Below, piece after piece: positions 55,680 to 64,000 of a stretch of DNA of 64,000 nt; positions within the stretch are counted from its first letter, which is position 1, and each line of letters opens with the position of its first letter. The notes below the pieces were generated by a model that was not told the DNA's origin, searched no databases, and saw only the letters and a list, made by a program, of their open reading frames with translations. The stretch is from Nitrogeniibacter aestuarii (GTDB lineage Bacteria; Pseudomonadota; Gammaproteobacteria; Burkholderiales; Rhodocyclaceae). The stretch is taken from NCBI RefSeq assembly GCF_017309585.1, contig NZ_CP071321.1, positions 3,802,001 to 3,866,000 of the forward strand. Reading direction: 5' to 3'. Position numbers and translations under genes: made by a program.

Positions 55680-58433
55680 ATGAGTTCCCTGCTGAGCCTG
55701 CCCACGTACTGGCTCAGGCGGCTGAGTCTGGCCACTGTCGTCCTGGTGGTGCTCGGCCTGGCCAGCGAATTCGTGTACCGCAGCGCGCTCACCGCCCAGC
55801 GAGACCGCGTCTATGCCGAATTCCAGCTCGCCGCTGCACAGCACATCGACACCCTGCGCACACGACTGTCGGCACTGCTCGACCTGCAGGAATTGCTGGC
55901 CAAGCACGTGGATGTGGCCGGCCCCGGCTCATCGAACGAATTCGGGCAGGTCACGCGGCCCCTGATGCGCGTGCATCCTTTCATCTCGGCCATTGTCTAT
56001 GCCGAGGTCGACGCGCGCGAATCGGGCGTTCGCTATCCGGTACGTTACGCACTGTCCGATGGCGTCTGGCCGCAGCCCGGCGCCAACCTGGCCGAAGAAG
56101 GGCCGCATGCCGCGTCGGCCATCGTCGCCGCCCTGGGTTCATCCAGAACCTATGCCACGCCGCCCCTGGCCAGCCCGGATGACGGCACCCCCGATGGCAT
56201 CCGCCTGTTCGCCGCCGCCGGCCAGGGTGTGACCGCCGTCTTCATGCATCTCAACGATCTGGCCGAGAGCACCCTGTGGGCGGGCATGGACCCGGATGCC
56301 CGCGACATTGCCTTCACCATCGTCGACACCACCGACGGCCCGAGCCGCGCCAACGAGATCTACCGCGACACGGTCGAGGATGGCTTTCAGACCGCCTATG
56401 TCGAGGCCATACCCTTCGCCAACCGCAACTGGCTGGTGATTGCCACGCCCATGCCGACTCACTACCAGCTCGACCCGCTGCCCTCGGTGAGCCGACAACG
56501 CTATGCTGGCTGGGCCATCACCCTGCTGGCCACGCTCATCGTCGCCTTCCTGCAGTCACGCAATACGGTGATCCGCGGCCATGTGGCCCGACGCACCGCC
56601 GAGCTGGCGCGCTCCAACCAGATGCTGGCCGAGACCAACGCCACGCTCGAAGCCGAAATTCGTCACCGCATCGCCTCCGAAGCCGCCCTGCGCGAGAGTG
56701 CGACCCTGCAGCAAGCCATCCTGCACAGCGCGGACTACGCCATCATCCTCACCGACAAGGACGGCCTGGTCCGCGTCTTCAATCCGGCGGCCGAACAGAT
56801 GCTCGGCTGCTCGGCGGCCGACGTGGTCGGCAAGCGCACGCCCGCCGCCTTCATTCACGAAGACGATCTGGCGCGACTCAATCAGGGCACCGGCGAGACC
56901 GGCTTTGCCGCATTGCTCGCCGGCACCCAGGATCGCGATGCGTCCGACCCGCTCGAACTCGACCTCATCCAGTGCGACGGCGGACGCCTGCCCTCATCCA
57001 TCTCGGTATCGCCGATCGTCGACGCCTCGCACGGCAGCATCAGCGGCTATCTGGCCATCGCAGCGGACATCACCCACCGCAAGGCCGCCGAGTCGCGCAT
57101 CCTGCACCTGGCGCACTTCGACCCACTCACCGATCTGCCCAACCGCAGCCTGCTGCATGCCCGTCTCGAAGAGGCCCTGGACACCGCCGCCACCTGCAAG
57201 CAACCGCTGGCGGTGCTGTTCCTGGATCTGGATCGCTTCAAGTACGTGAATGACTCGCTGGGCCACCAGGCCGGCGATGCCCTGCTCAAGGCCGTGTCGG
57301 GCCGCTTCCGCCACTGCGTGCGCGAGCAGGACACCGTGGCACGCATGGGCGGTGACGAGTTCATCGTCGTGCTCTCCGACTTCGAAGGCCGTGAACACGC
57401 CGCCGAGGTGGCGGGGCGCATCATCGAAGCACTCAACGCCCCGTTCGAGATCAAGGGCCACCGGCTCACGGTCACCCCCTCCATCGGCATCGCCGTGTAT
57501 CCGGAGGATGGCGACAAGGCCGACCTGCTCATCAAGCATGCCGACGCGGCCATGTACCACGCCAAGGAGCAAGGGCGGAACAACTACCAGTTCTATGAGC
57601 GGCGCTTCTCCACCGACGTATCGGCCCGGCTCAATATCGAGAACCGCCTGCGCCGCGCGCTGGAAAAGGCGGAGTTCGAGGTCTACTACCAGCCGCAGGT
57701 GGAAACGGCGACCGGCGAGTTCATCGGCCTGGAAGCACTCCTGCGCTGGCGCGATCCGGAACACGGCATGGTCAGCCCGCAGGAATTCATTCCCATCGCC
57801 GAAGACTCGGGGCTGATCGTCCCCATCGGCGAATGGGTGATGCGCACGGCCTGCCAGCAGAATCAGGCCTGGCGGGCCGCGCGCCTGCTCGATGTCCCGG
57901 TGGCCGTGAATCTGTCGGCCCGCCAGTTTGACGAACACACCCTGCTGGGCACGGTATCCCGCATCCTCGAAGACACCGGCCTGCCTGCCAGCCGGCTTGA
58001 ACTTGAGCTGACCGAGACTCTCATCATGCGCAATCCCGAGATGACCGCCGATGTCCTCGATGCCGGCAAGCGTCTGGGCGTGCAGATCAGCGTGGACGAT
58101 TTCGGCACCGGCTACTCCAGCCTCGCCTACCTCAAGCGCTTCCCGATCGACCGGCTCAAGATCGACCGCTCGTTCATCGCCGACATCGAGACCGAGCCGG
58201 ACGACGCGGCGATTGCCCAGACCATCATCGCCATGGCGCACACCCTGCGCATCGACGTGCTGGCCGAGGGAGTCGAAACCGTGGCCCAACTGCGCATGCT
58301 GCGCAACTGGGCCTGCAGCGCCTATCAAGGCTACCTGTGCAGCCACCCGCTGCCCGCGCATGAGATGACGGCCTTGCTGCGCGGATTGCGGGCTGCGCAC
58401 ATGCTCGGGCTGCCCGAAGCAGGGCATGTCTGA
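55680..58433 (+). CDS. Sensor-PAS-GGDEF-EAL protein, bifunctional c-di-GMP enzyme
   Basis: 917 residues. TM1 is at about 14-30, a periplasmic CHASE-type sensor domain at about 31-275, TM2 at about 280-298, PAS at about 340-460, GGDEF at about 475-630, EAL at about 650-900. The cyclase motif is intact (RMGGDEFIVVL), and the EAL domain has EALLRWRDP, NLSARQF, ELELTETLIM, DDFGTGYSS, KIDRSF and LAEGVET, so both synthesis and hydrolysis of c-di-GMP are possible. It starts 63 bases after the NnrS-like gene. The signal is unknown. Confidence 0.9.
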   Translation: MSSLLSLPTYWLRRLSLATVVLVVLGLASEFVYRSALTAQRDRVYAEFQLAAAQHIDTLRTRLSALLDLQELLAKHVDVAGPGSSNEFGQVTRPLMRVHPFISAIVYAEVDARESGVRYPVRYALSDGVWPQPGANLAEEGPHAASAIVAALGSSRTYATPPLASPDDGTPDGIRLFAAAGQGVTAVFMHLNDLAESTLWAGMDPDARDIAFTIVDTTDGPSRANEIYRDTVEDGFQTAYVEAIPFANRNWLVIATPMPTHYQLDPLPSVSRQRYAGWAITLLATLIVAFLQSRNTVIRGHVARRTAELARSNQMLAETNATLEAEIRHRIASEAALRESATLQQAILHSADYAIILTDKDGLVRVFNPAAEQMLGCSAADVVGKRTPAAFIHEDDLARLNQGTGETGFAALLAGTQDRDASDPLELDLIQCDGGRLPSSISVSPIVDASHGSISGYLAIAADITHRKAAESRILHLAHFDPLTDLPNRSLLHARLEEALDTAATCKQPLAVLFLDLDRFKYVNDSLGHQAGDALLKAVSGRFRHCVREQDTVARMGGDEFIVVLSDFEGREHAAEVAGRIIEALNAPFEIKGHRLTVTPSIGIAVYPEDGDKADLLIKHADAAMYHAKEQGRNNYQFYERRFSTDVSARLNIENRLRRALEKAEFEVYYQPQVETATGEFIGLEALLRWRDPEHGMVSPQEFIPIAEDSGLIVPIGEWVMRTACQQNQAWRAARLLDVPVAVNLSARQFDEHTLLGTVSRILEDTGLPASRLELELTETLIMRNPEMTADVLDAGKRLGVQISVDDFGTGYSSLAYLKRFPIDRLKIDRSFIADIETEPDDAAIAQTIIAMAHTLRIDVLAEGVETVAQLRMLRNWACSAYQGYLCSHPLPAHEMTALLRGLRAAHMLGLPEAGHV

Positions 58434-58672
58434 ACCCGGCGTGTCGGCAAGACCGAACTGACCACGCTTGTCTTGATCGCATCCCGGACGCAGCGAATGC
58501 CATCAACGTGAAGATCCGGGCAGCGCAGATGTACCTGGTGTCGCTGAACGCAAACCACGAGCCACTGAAACCCGGCCCAATGGCGGCGGTGCGCGACCAG
58601 AGCTCTGCCAGGCCGACAAGCGAGCCGGCCACTAAGGTGCTCGCCCTTCCCCGCTGATTCCGCGAACGGGCC
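58434..58672. other. Intergenic stretch with no feature seen
   Basis: 239 bases between the end of the GGDEF-EAL gene and the end of the convergent dehydrogenase gene. I see no gene, clear hairpin or repeat in it. It could hold gene remnants, but no open frame here resembles a known protein. Confidence 0.3.
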
Positions 58673-59548
58673 TCAGGTCTTCCGGCTCATCGCCTCGATG
58701 ACGGTCACCAGCGCGGCCGTATCCAGCCTCGCGCCACCGCGCCCCATCAGGGCATTGAGCTGTTGCCAGACCACCGAGGCGATGGGCAGTGGCGCTCCCA
58801 GCTCGTGGGCCTCGCCCAGCAGAATCCTGAAGTCCTTATGGTGCAGCCGGCAATCGACGCCGCGCTCGAAATGGCCCGTCACCATGCGCTCGCCCATCAC
58901 CTCAAGCACCCTGGAGGCGGCCGAGCCGCCCATGAGCGCCTGGCGCACCTTGGCCGGATCCACCCCGTTGGCCTTGGCCAGATTCATGGCTTCGGCGGCC
59001 GCTTCGATGGCTGCGACCATGATCATCTGATTGCACGCCTTGGCCACCTGACCGGCACCGTTCTCGCCAATACGGACAATGCTTCTGCCCAGGATCTCGA
59101 GGACCGGAAAACTCCGGGTGAAGGTATGTTCGTCGCCACCGACCATGATCGCCAGCGAAGCTTCGAGCGCGCCCTTGGGGCCACCCGAGACGGGCGCATC
59201 CAGCCAGCCGATCTGCCGTTCGGCGTAGCACGCGGCGAGCATGCGGGCCGTGGCCGGCGCAATCGTGCTCATGTCCACGTGAATGCCCCCCGGCTCGAAA
59301 CCGGCGAGCAAGCCATCGCCGCGCAGCACGAGATCTTCCACATCGGCGCTGCCGGTGACCATGGTGATGACAAGCTCGCTGCGTCTGGCCAGTTCGGCGG
59401 GCGTGCCACACCAGCCGGCGCCATCGGCGATCACCGACTCGGCCGAGGCTTCGCGCCGCGCCCACACGGCCACATCGTGGCCCGCGCGCATGAGGTGCCG
59501 CACCATCGAGGCCCCCATGTCACCCAGCCCGATGAAGCCGATCCTCAT
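58673..59548 (-). CDS. Beta-hydroxyacid dehydrogenase (3-hydroxyisobutyrate family), distal copy
   Basis: 291 residues. NAD(P)-binding N-terminus MRIGFIGLGDMGASMVRHLM; substrate-binding DAPVSGGPKGALEASLAIM; catalytic Lys in GQVAKACNQMIMVAAI at about 170. The family includes 3-hydroxyisobutyrate, tartronate semialdehyde and succinic semialdehyde enzymes; which is not clear. It overlaps its upstream paralogue by 4 bases. Confidence 0.87.
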   Translation of the reverse strand: MRIGFIGLGDMGASMVRHLMRAGHDVAVWARREASAESVIADGAGWCGTPAELARRSELVITMVTGSADVEDLVLRGDGLLAGFEPGGIHVDMSTIAPATARMLAACYAERQIGWLDAPVSGGPKGALEASLAIMVGGDEHTFTRSFPVLEILGRSIVRIGENGAGQVAKACNQMIMVAAIEAAAEAMNLAKANGVDPAKVRQALMGGSAASRVLEVMGERMVTGHFERGVDCRLHHKDFRILLGEAHELGAPLPIASVVWQQLNALMGRGGARLDTAALVTVIEAMSRKT

Positions 59549-60423
59549 GCCTCGCCCCCGCTCATGGTCTCGAGCAGCTTGAGCATGGCAATCGAGTCAT
59601 CCTCGCCCATGCCGCTGCCGACCATGGCATTGAACATCTGTGCCGTGATGGCCGCCGATGGCACGGCCAACCCCAGGCGATGCGCCTCTTCCATGACGAT
59701 GCGCATGTCCTTCTGATGCATCCAGGCCTTGAAGCCGGGCTTGAAGTTGCGGTCAAGCATGCGCTGACCATGGTTTTCGAGGATACGGCTGTAGGCGAAG
59801 CCGCCCAGCAGCGCTTCGCGCACGCGGGCCGGATCGACCCCGCTTTTCTGCGCAAAATTGAGCGCTTCGGCGACAGCGGCAACGCCCACACCAGTGAGAA
59901 TCTGGTTGCACGCCTTGGCCACCTGACCGGCCCCCGAGTCGCCCACCAGGTTGATGGTCTTGCCCACGGCCTGAAGGGCCGGCAAGGCCTTGTCGAAGGC
60001 GGCCTGTTCGCCACCGACCATCACCGTCAGCGTGCCGGCAATGGCGCCGACTTCACCACCGGAGACCGGCGCATCGAGCATGGAGACACCCCGTGCCTTG
60101 AGCTTGTCGGCAATGTCGCGGGCGGCCGCCGGGGCGATGGTGCTCATGTCCACAAAGACCAGACCATCACGGGCGCCATCGGCCACGCCCTGCTCGCCAA
60201 GTGCCACCTGGGCCACGTCGGGGGCGTCGGCCACGCAGGAGATCACCACATCGGACGCTGCCGCCACCTCGGCCACCGACCCCAGGGCCCTGGCGCCGTG
60301 CTCAACCACCGGTGCGAGAGAAGCCTCCCGCCGCGCCCAGACATTGACACTGAAGCCCGCCTTGAGCAGATTCAACACCATGGGGCGTCCCATCAAACCC
60401 AGGCCGATAAAACCGATATTCAT
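59545..60423 (-). CDS. Beta-hydroxyacid dehydrogenase, probable tartronate semialdehyde reductase, proximal copy
   Basis: 292 residues, same family: MNIGFIGLGLMGRPMVLNLL, MLDAPVSGGEVGAIAGTLTVMVGG, and the catalytic Lys in GQVAKACNQILTGVGVAAVA. GLGLMGRPM and the QILTGVGVAAVAEAL ending are closer to 2-hydroxy-3-oxopropionate reductases (GlxR/GarR) than the distal copy. Two adjacent, diverged paralogues of the same length suggest related but different aldehyde acids as substrates. They are co-transcribed. Confidence 0.85.
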   Translation of the reverse strand: MNIGFIGLGLMGRPMVLNLLKAGFSVNVWARREASLAPVVEHGARALGSVAEVAAASDVVISCVADAPDVAQVALGEQGVADGARDGLVFVDMSTIAPAAARDIADKLKARGVSMLDAPVSGGEVGAIAGTLTVMVGGEQAAFDKALPALQAVGKTINLVGDSGAGQVAKACNQILTGVGVAAVAEALNFAQKSGVDPARVREALLGGFAYSRILENHGQRMLDRNFKPGFKAWMHQKDMRIVMEEAHRLGLAVPSAAITAQMFNAMVGSGMGEDDSIAMLKLLETMSGGEA

Positions 60424-60518
60424 TTAAGCTCTCCTTGCCACTTGGATGTCCGGCCGTTCACGGCCGACTTTGAGCCATTGTAACCAAGGCCCGCGACGCT
60501 GTCGGAAACAACACGCCC

Positions 60519-62339
<1,821 letters not shown>

Positions 62340-62393
62340 ATTTGCCGTCATGGAACGATGTGTGCGGCGCAAAACGCTGCCATAATCGCGCAC

Positions 62394-63314
62394 ATGAAAT
62401 ACGCCAGCACCATCAAGGAAATCGGCCGTGGCGCCAAGGGGGCCAAACCCCTGCCGGTCGATGCCGCCAGATCCCTGTTCACCGACATCCTCGCGCAACA
62501 GGTGCCCGAGCTCGAACTGGGCGCCATCATCCTGTCCATGCGCATCAAGAGCGAATCGCTCGACGAGCTCATCGGATTCAAACAGGCCATGGACGCGGTC
62601 ACGCCGCAACTGAGCGTGCCGGCGGGCTGGCGCTGCGTGGTCCTGCCCAGCTACAACGGGGCGCGCCGCCAACCCAATCTCATGCCCCTGCTCGCCATGC
62701 TACTGGCGCGCGAGGGCGTCCCGGTGCTCATTCAGGGCCGGCATGACTTCGACGCCCGCGTCAGTCCCTTCGAGCTGCTGGCGGAACTGGGCATCACGCC
62801 GCAGCAAGACGTCCAGGCGGCCAGCGCACAACTGGCGGCCGGCCAGGTGGCCTGCCTCAAGCTCGACACCCTGTTGCCGGGGCTGGATGCCCTTCTGGCG
62901 CTGCGGCCCCGATTGGGTGTGCGCAACAGCGGCCACACCATGGCCAAGCTGCTCGATCCGGCCCGGGGCCACAGCGTGCGCGTGGTCGCGGTCACCCACC
63001 CCGAATACCTGGAGCGCATGGATGAGTTTCTCCTGGCCGATGGCGGCAGTGCCATGCTCATGCGTGGCACCGAGGGCGAAGCCTATGCCAACCCGCGGCG
63101 ACGCCCGGCCATGAAACTCTATGCCGACGGTGCGCTGGTCGAGACGATCGAAGCAGAAGCCGGCGGTGCACCGCCCCACGCGGATGTCCCCGACGTGCCC
63201 GAGGTGCGCGAAAACGCCGGACTCATCCGCGACATGCTCGCCGGCAAGACACCCATCCCTGCGCCCATCCGGGCTCAGGCCGAGGCCCTGATCCGCCGCG
63301 CCCGCCTCACCTGA
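62394..63314 (+). CDS. ybiB: YbiB/TrpD2 family nucleic acid-binding protein
   Basis: 306 residues from the ATG at 62394. TrpD-like (glycosyltransferase family 3) fold without anthranilate-binding residues: IIKEIGRGAKGAKPL-type start, SLFTDILAQQVPELELGAIIL, VLPSYNGARRQPNLMPLLAM, RNSGHTMAKLLDPARG. E. coli YbiB binds DNA and RNA and is SOS-linked; no anthranilate phosphoribosyltransferase activity is expected. A CATAAT at 62381-62386 gives a very short leader. It is followed by the nitrate reductase gene. Confidence 0.9.
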   Translation: MKYASTIKEIGRGAKGAKPLPVDAARSLFTDILAQQVPELELGAIILSMRIKSESLDELIGFKQAMDAVTPQLSVPAGWRCVVLPSYNGARRQPNLMPLLAMLLAREGVPVLIQGRHDFDARVSPFELLAELGITPQQDVQAASAQLAAGQVACLKLDTLLPGLDALLALRPRLGVRNSGHTMAKLLDPARGHSVRVVAVTHPEYLERMDEFLLADGGSAMLMRGTEGEAYANPRRRPAMKLYADGALVETIEAEAGGAPPHADVPDVPEVRENAGLIRDMLAGKTPIPAPIRAQAEALIRRARLT

Positions 63315-63347
63315 CCCCGGCACCCGCCGCACCAGTGTTGTGCAAAT

Positions 63348-63364
63348 TGCACCAAGCTGGCGCA
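63348..63364 (+). promoter_or_regulatory. NtrC-like binding site upstream of nitrate reductase
   Basis: TGCACC, 5 bases and GGCGCA match the NtrC consensus TGCACC-N5-GGTGCA at 11 of 12 positions, about 62 bases before the -24 element. It overlaps a second palindrome, GTGCAAATTGCAC (63340-63352), flanked by symmetric CCAG and CTGG. Confidence 0.65.
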
Positions 63365-63380
63365 CCCGAATTCGACTCGG

Positions 63381-63405
63381 GGCGATTTTGCAGCGCAAAA
63401 CCGCC
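63381..63405. repeat. Imperfect palindrome between the NtrC-like site and the sigma-54 promoter
   Basis: GGCGATTTTGC and GCAAAACCGCC, 11-base arms with one mismatch around 3 bases. It may be an IHF-region or second activator site. Confidence 0.45.
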
Positions 63406-63425
63406 TCAAGCACGCCAGATCTGGC

Positions 63426-63441
63426 TGGCACGCCGGTTGCT
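63426..63441 (+). promoter_or_regulatory. Sigma-54 (-24/-12) promoter of nitrate reductase gene
   Basis: TGGCACGCCGGTTGCT fits the consensus TGGCACG-N4-TTGCW exactly, 24 bases before the ATG. This means expression is driven by RpoN with an enhancer-binding protein, in line with the NtrC-like site upstream. Confidence 0.88.
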
Positions 63442-63465
63442 ACATTGCGCAGCAAAGGAGTGCCC

Positions 63466-64000
63466 ATGTCTGAGACCAAATCCACCTGTTGTTATTGCGG
63501 CGTCGGCTGCGGCGTCATCATCGAGCATGATGGCGACCAGATCACCGGCGTGCGCGGCGACCCCGACCATCCAGCCAACTTCGGTCGCCTGTGCACCAAG
63601 GGCTCGACACTCCACCTGACGGCGGCGCCCGAGACCCTGGCGGTGCGCGCCAAGGTGCCGCAACTGCGCACCACCCGCGACGCGGCCCGCCTGCCCAGCG
63701 ACTGGGACACGGCCCTCGACCATGTCGCCGGGCGCTTTGCCGACATCATTCGCACCCACGGCCCCGACGCGGTTGCCTTCTATGGCGCCGGCCAGTTGCT
63801 GACCGAGGACTATTACGTCTTCAACAAGCTCGCCAAGGGCCTGATCGGCACCAACAATCTCGACACCAATTCGCGCCTGTGCATGTCCAGTGCCGTGGCC
63901 GGGTACAAGCTGAGTCTCGGCGCCGACAGCCCACCGTGCAGCTACGAGGACTTCGACCACGCGGGCTGTCTGTTCATCACCGGCAGCAATACCGCCTTCG
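63466..64000 (+). CDS. Assimilatory nitrate reductase, large (molybdopterin) subunit, 5' part
   Basis: The first 178 residues of a molybdopterin oxidoreductase that continues past the window end. The start has AAAGGAG 6 bases upstream. The N-terminal 4Fe-4S domain is CCYCGVGCGV with a fourth Cys in GRLCTKG. LDTNSRLCMSSAVAGYK with the cofactor-site Cys, then GADSPPCSYEDFDHAGC, fit the NasA/NasC branch. Formate dehydrogenase H-type is the main alternative; the NtrC/sigma-54 control region favours nitrate assimilation. Cytoplasmic, no Tat signal seen. Confidence 0.88.
   Translation, partial: MSETKSTCCYCGVGCGVIIEHDGDQITGVRGDPDHPANFGRLCTKGSTLHLTAAPETLAVRAKVPQLRTTRDAARLPSDWDTALDHVAGRFADIIRTHGPDAVAFYGAGQLLTEDYYVFNKLAKGLIGTNNLDTNSRLCMSSAVAGYKLSLGADSPPCSYEDFDHAGCLFITGSNTAF

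Noticed and set aside
58434..58672. Possible gene remnant
   Set aside because: Short reading frames here match nothing I recognise; the stretch was left as plain intergenic DNA.
63340..63352. GTGCAAATTGCAC as the NtrC site itself
   Set aside because: NtrC half-sites are TGCAC facing GTGCA; this palindrome has the opposite order. The overlapping TGCACC-N5-GGCGCA fits better, so that was annotated as the NtrC-like site.

Overview
The window is GC-rich chromosomal DNA with dense, mostly operonic genes and no IS element, prophage, rRNA, tRNA or CRISPR array that I could see. Gene content points to a Betaproteobacterium, most likely in Rhodocyclales (Azoarcus/Thauera/Zoogloea-like). The reasons are a VPEP-type PEP-CTERM exported protein, PilS/PilR, an AmpD-type amidase, a PP0621-type small protein, PckG plus MaeB, several c-di-GMP proteins and assimilatory nitrate reductase. 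The genus is an inference from gene content.

Layout. 1-4.3 kb: 5' part of hrpA, fluoride channel crcB, and an ECF sigma factor overlapping a DUF3379/zinc-finger-type putative anti-sigma factor. 4.3-13.9 kb (minus): a five-gene unit of two tandem TonB-dependent receptors, a YfiR-like periplasmic protein, a hybrid histidine kinase with a YfiN-like (CHASE8-like) sensor, and a REC-PAS-degenerate GGDEF-EAL response regulator. This reads as an outer-membrane-to-c-di-GMP signalling pathway and is the most novel-looking system here. 14-24 kb: glnS, a J-like membrane protein without HPD, an ankyrin/NTF2-like protein, a MacA/MacB-like exporter with two different permeases, a TIR-like membrane protein and an RluF-type pseudouridine synthase. 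24-31.4 kb (minus): a ten-gene Mrp/Mnh-type cation/proton antiporter operon with three antiporter-like subunits and a detached MrpA C-terminal module whose start codon seems non-canonical.

31.5-41.6 kb: a D-2-hydroxyacid dehydrogenase divergent from an IclR regulator with a palindromic operator candidate, pbpG, a patatin, the divergent pair maeB/pckG (C4-acid to pyruvate/PEP node) and an aminotransferase. 41.6-48.3 kb (minus): lytic transglycosylase, Kbp-like BON-LysM protein, AmpD, PilR, PilS, a PP0621-type protein and a YbdL-like aminotransferase. 48.4-52.4 kb: a LuxR-type solo regulator beside a PEP-CTERM protein built from three nearly identical 627-bp repeats. 52.4-55.6 kb: mtnA with a class II aldolase (the two ends of a DHAP-type shunt for methylthioadenosine/5'-deoxyadenosine salvage), a MIP18-type Fe-S factor and an NnrS-like membrane protein. 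55.6-63.3 kb: a sensor-PAS-GGDEF-EAL protein, two tandem beta-hydroxyacid dehydrogenases, a hybrid kinase and ybiB. The window ends in the 5' part of an assimilatory nitrate reductase gene preceded by a textbook sigma-54 -24/-12 promoter and an NtrC-like site.

Together the genes describe a free-living, motile or surface-attaching, respiratory bacterium with strong investment in c-di-GMP and two-component signalling, envelope maintenance, ion homeostasis, growth on organic acids and nitrate assimilation. All assignments rest on reading motifs in the translated sequence; no database search was run.
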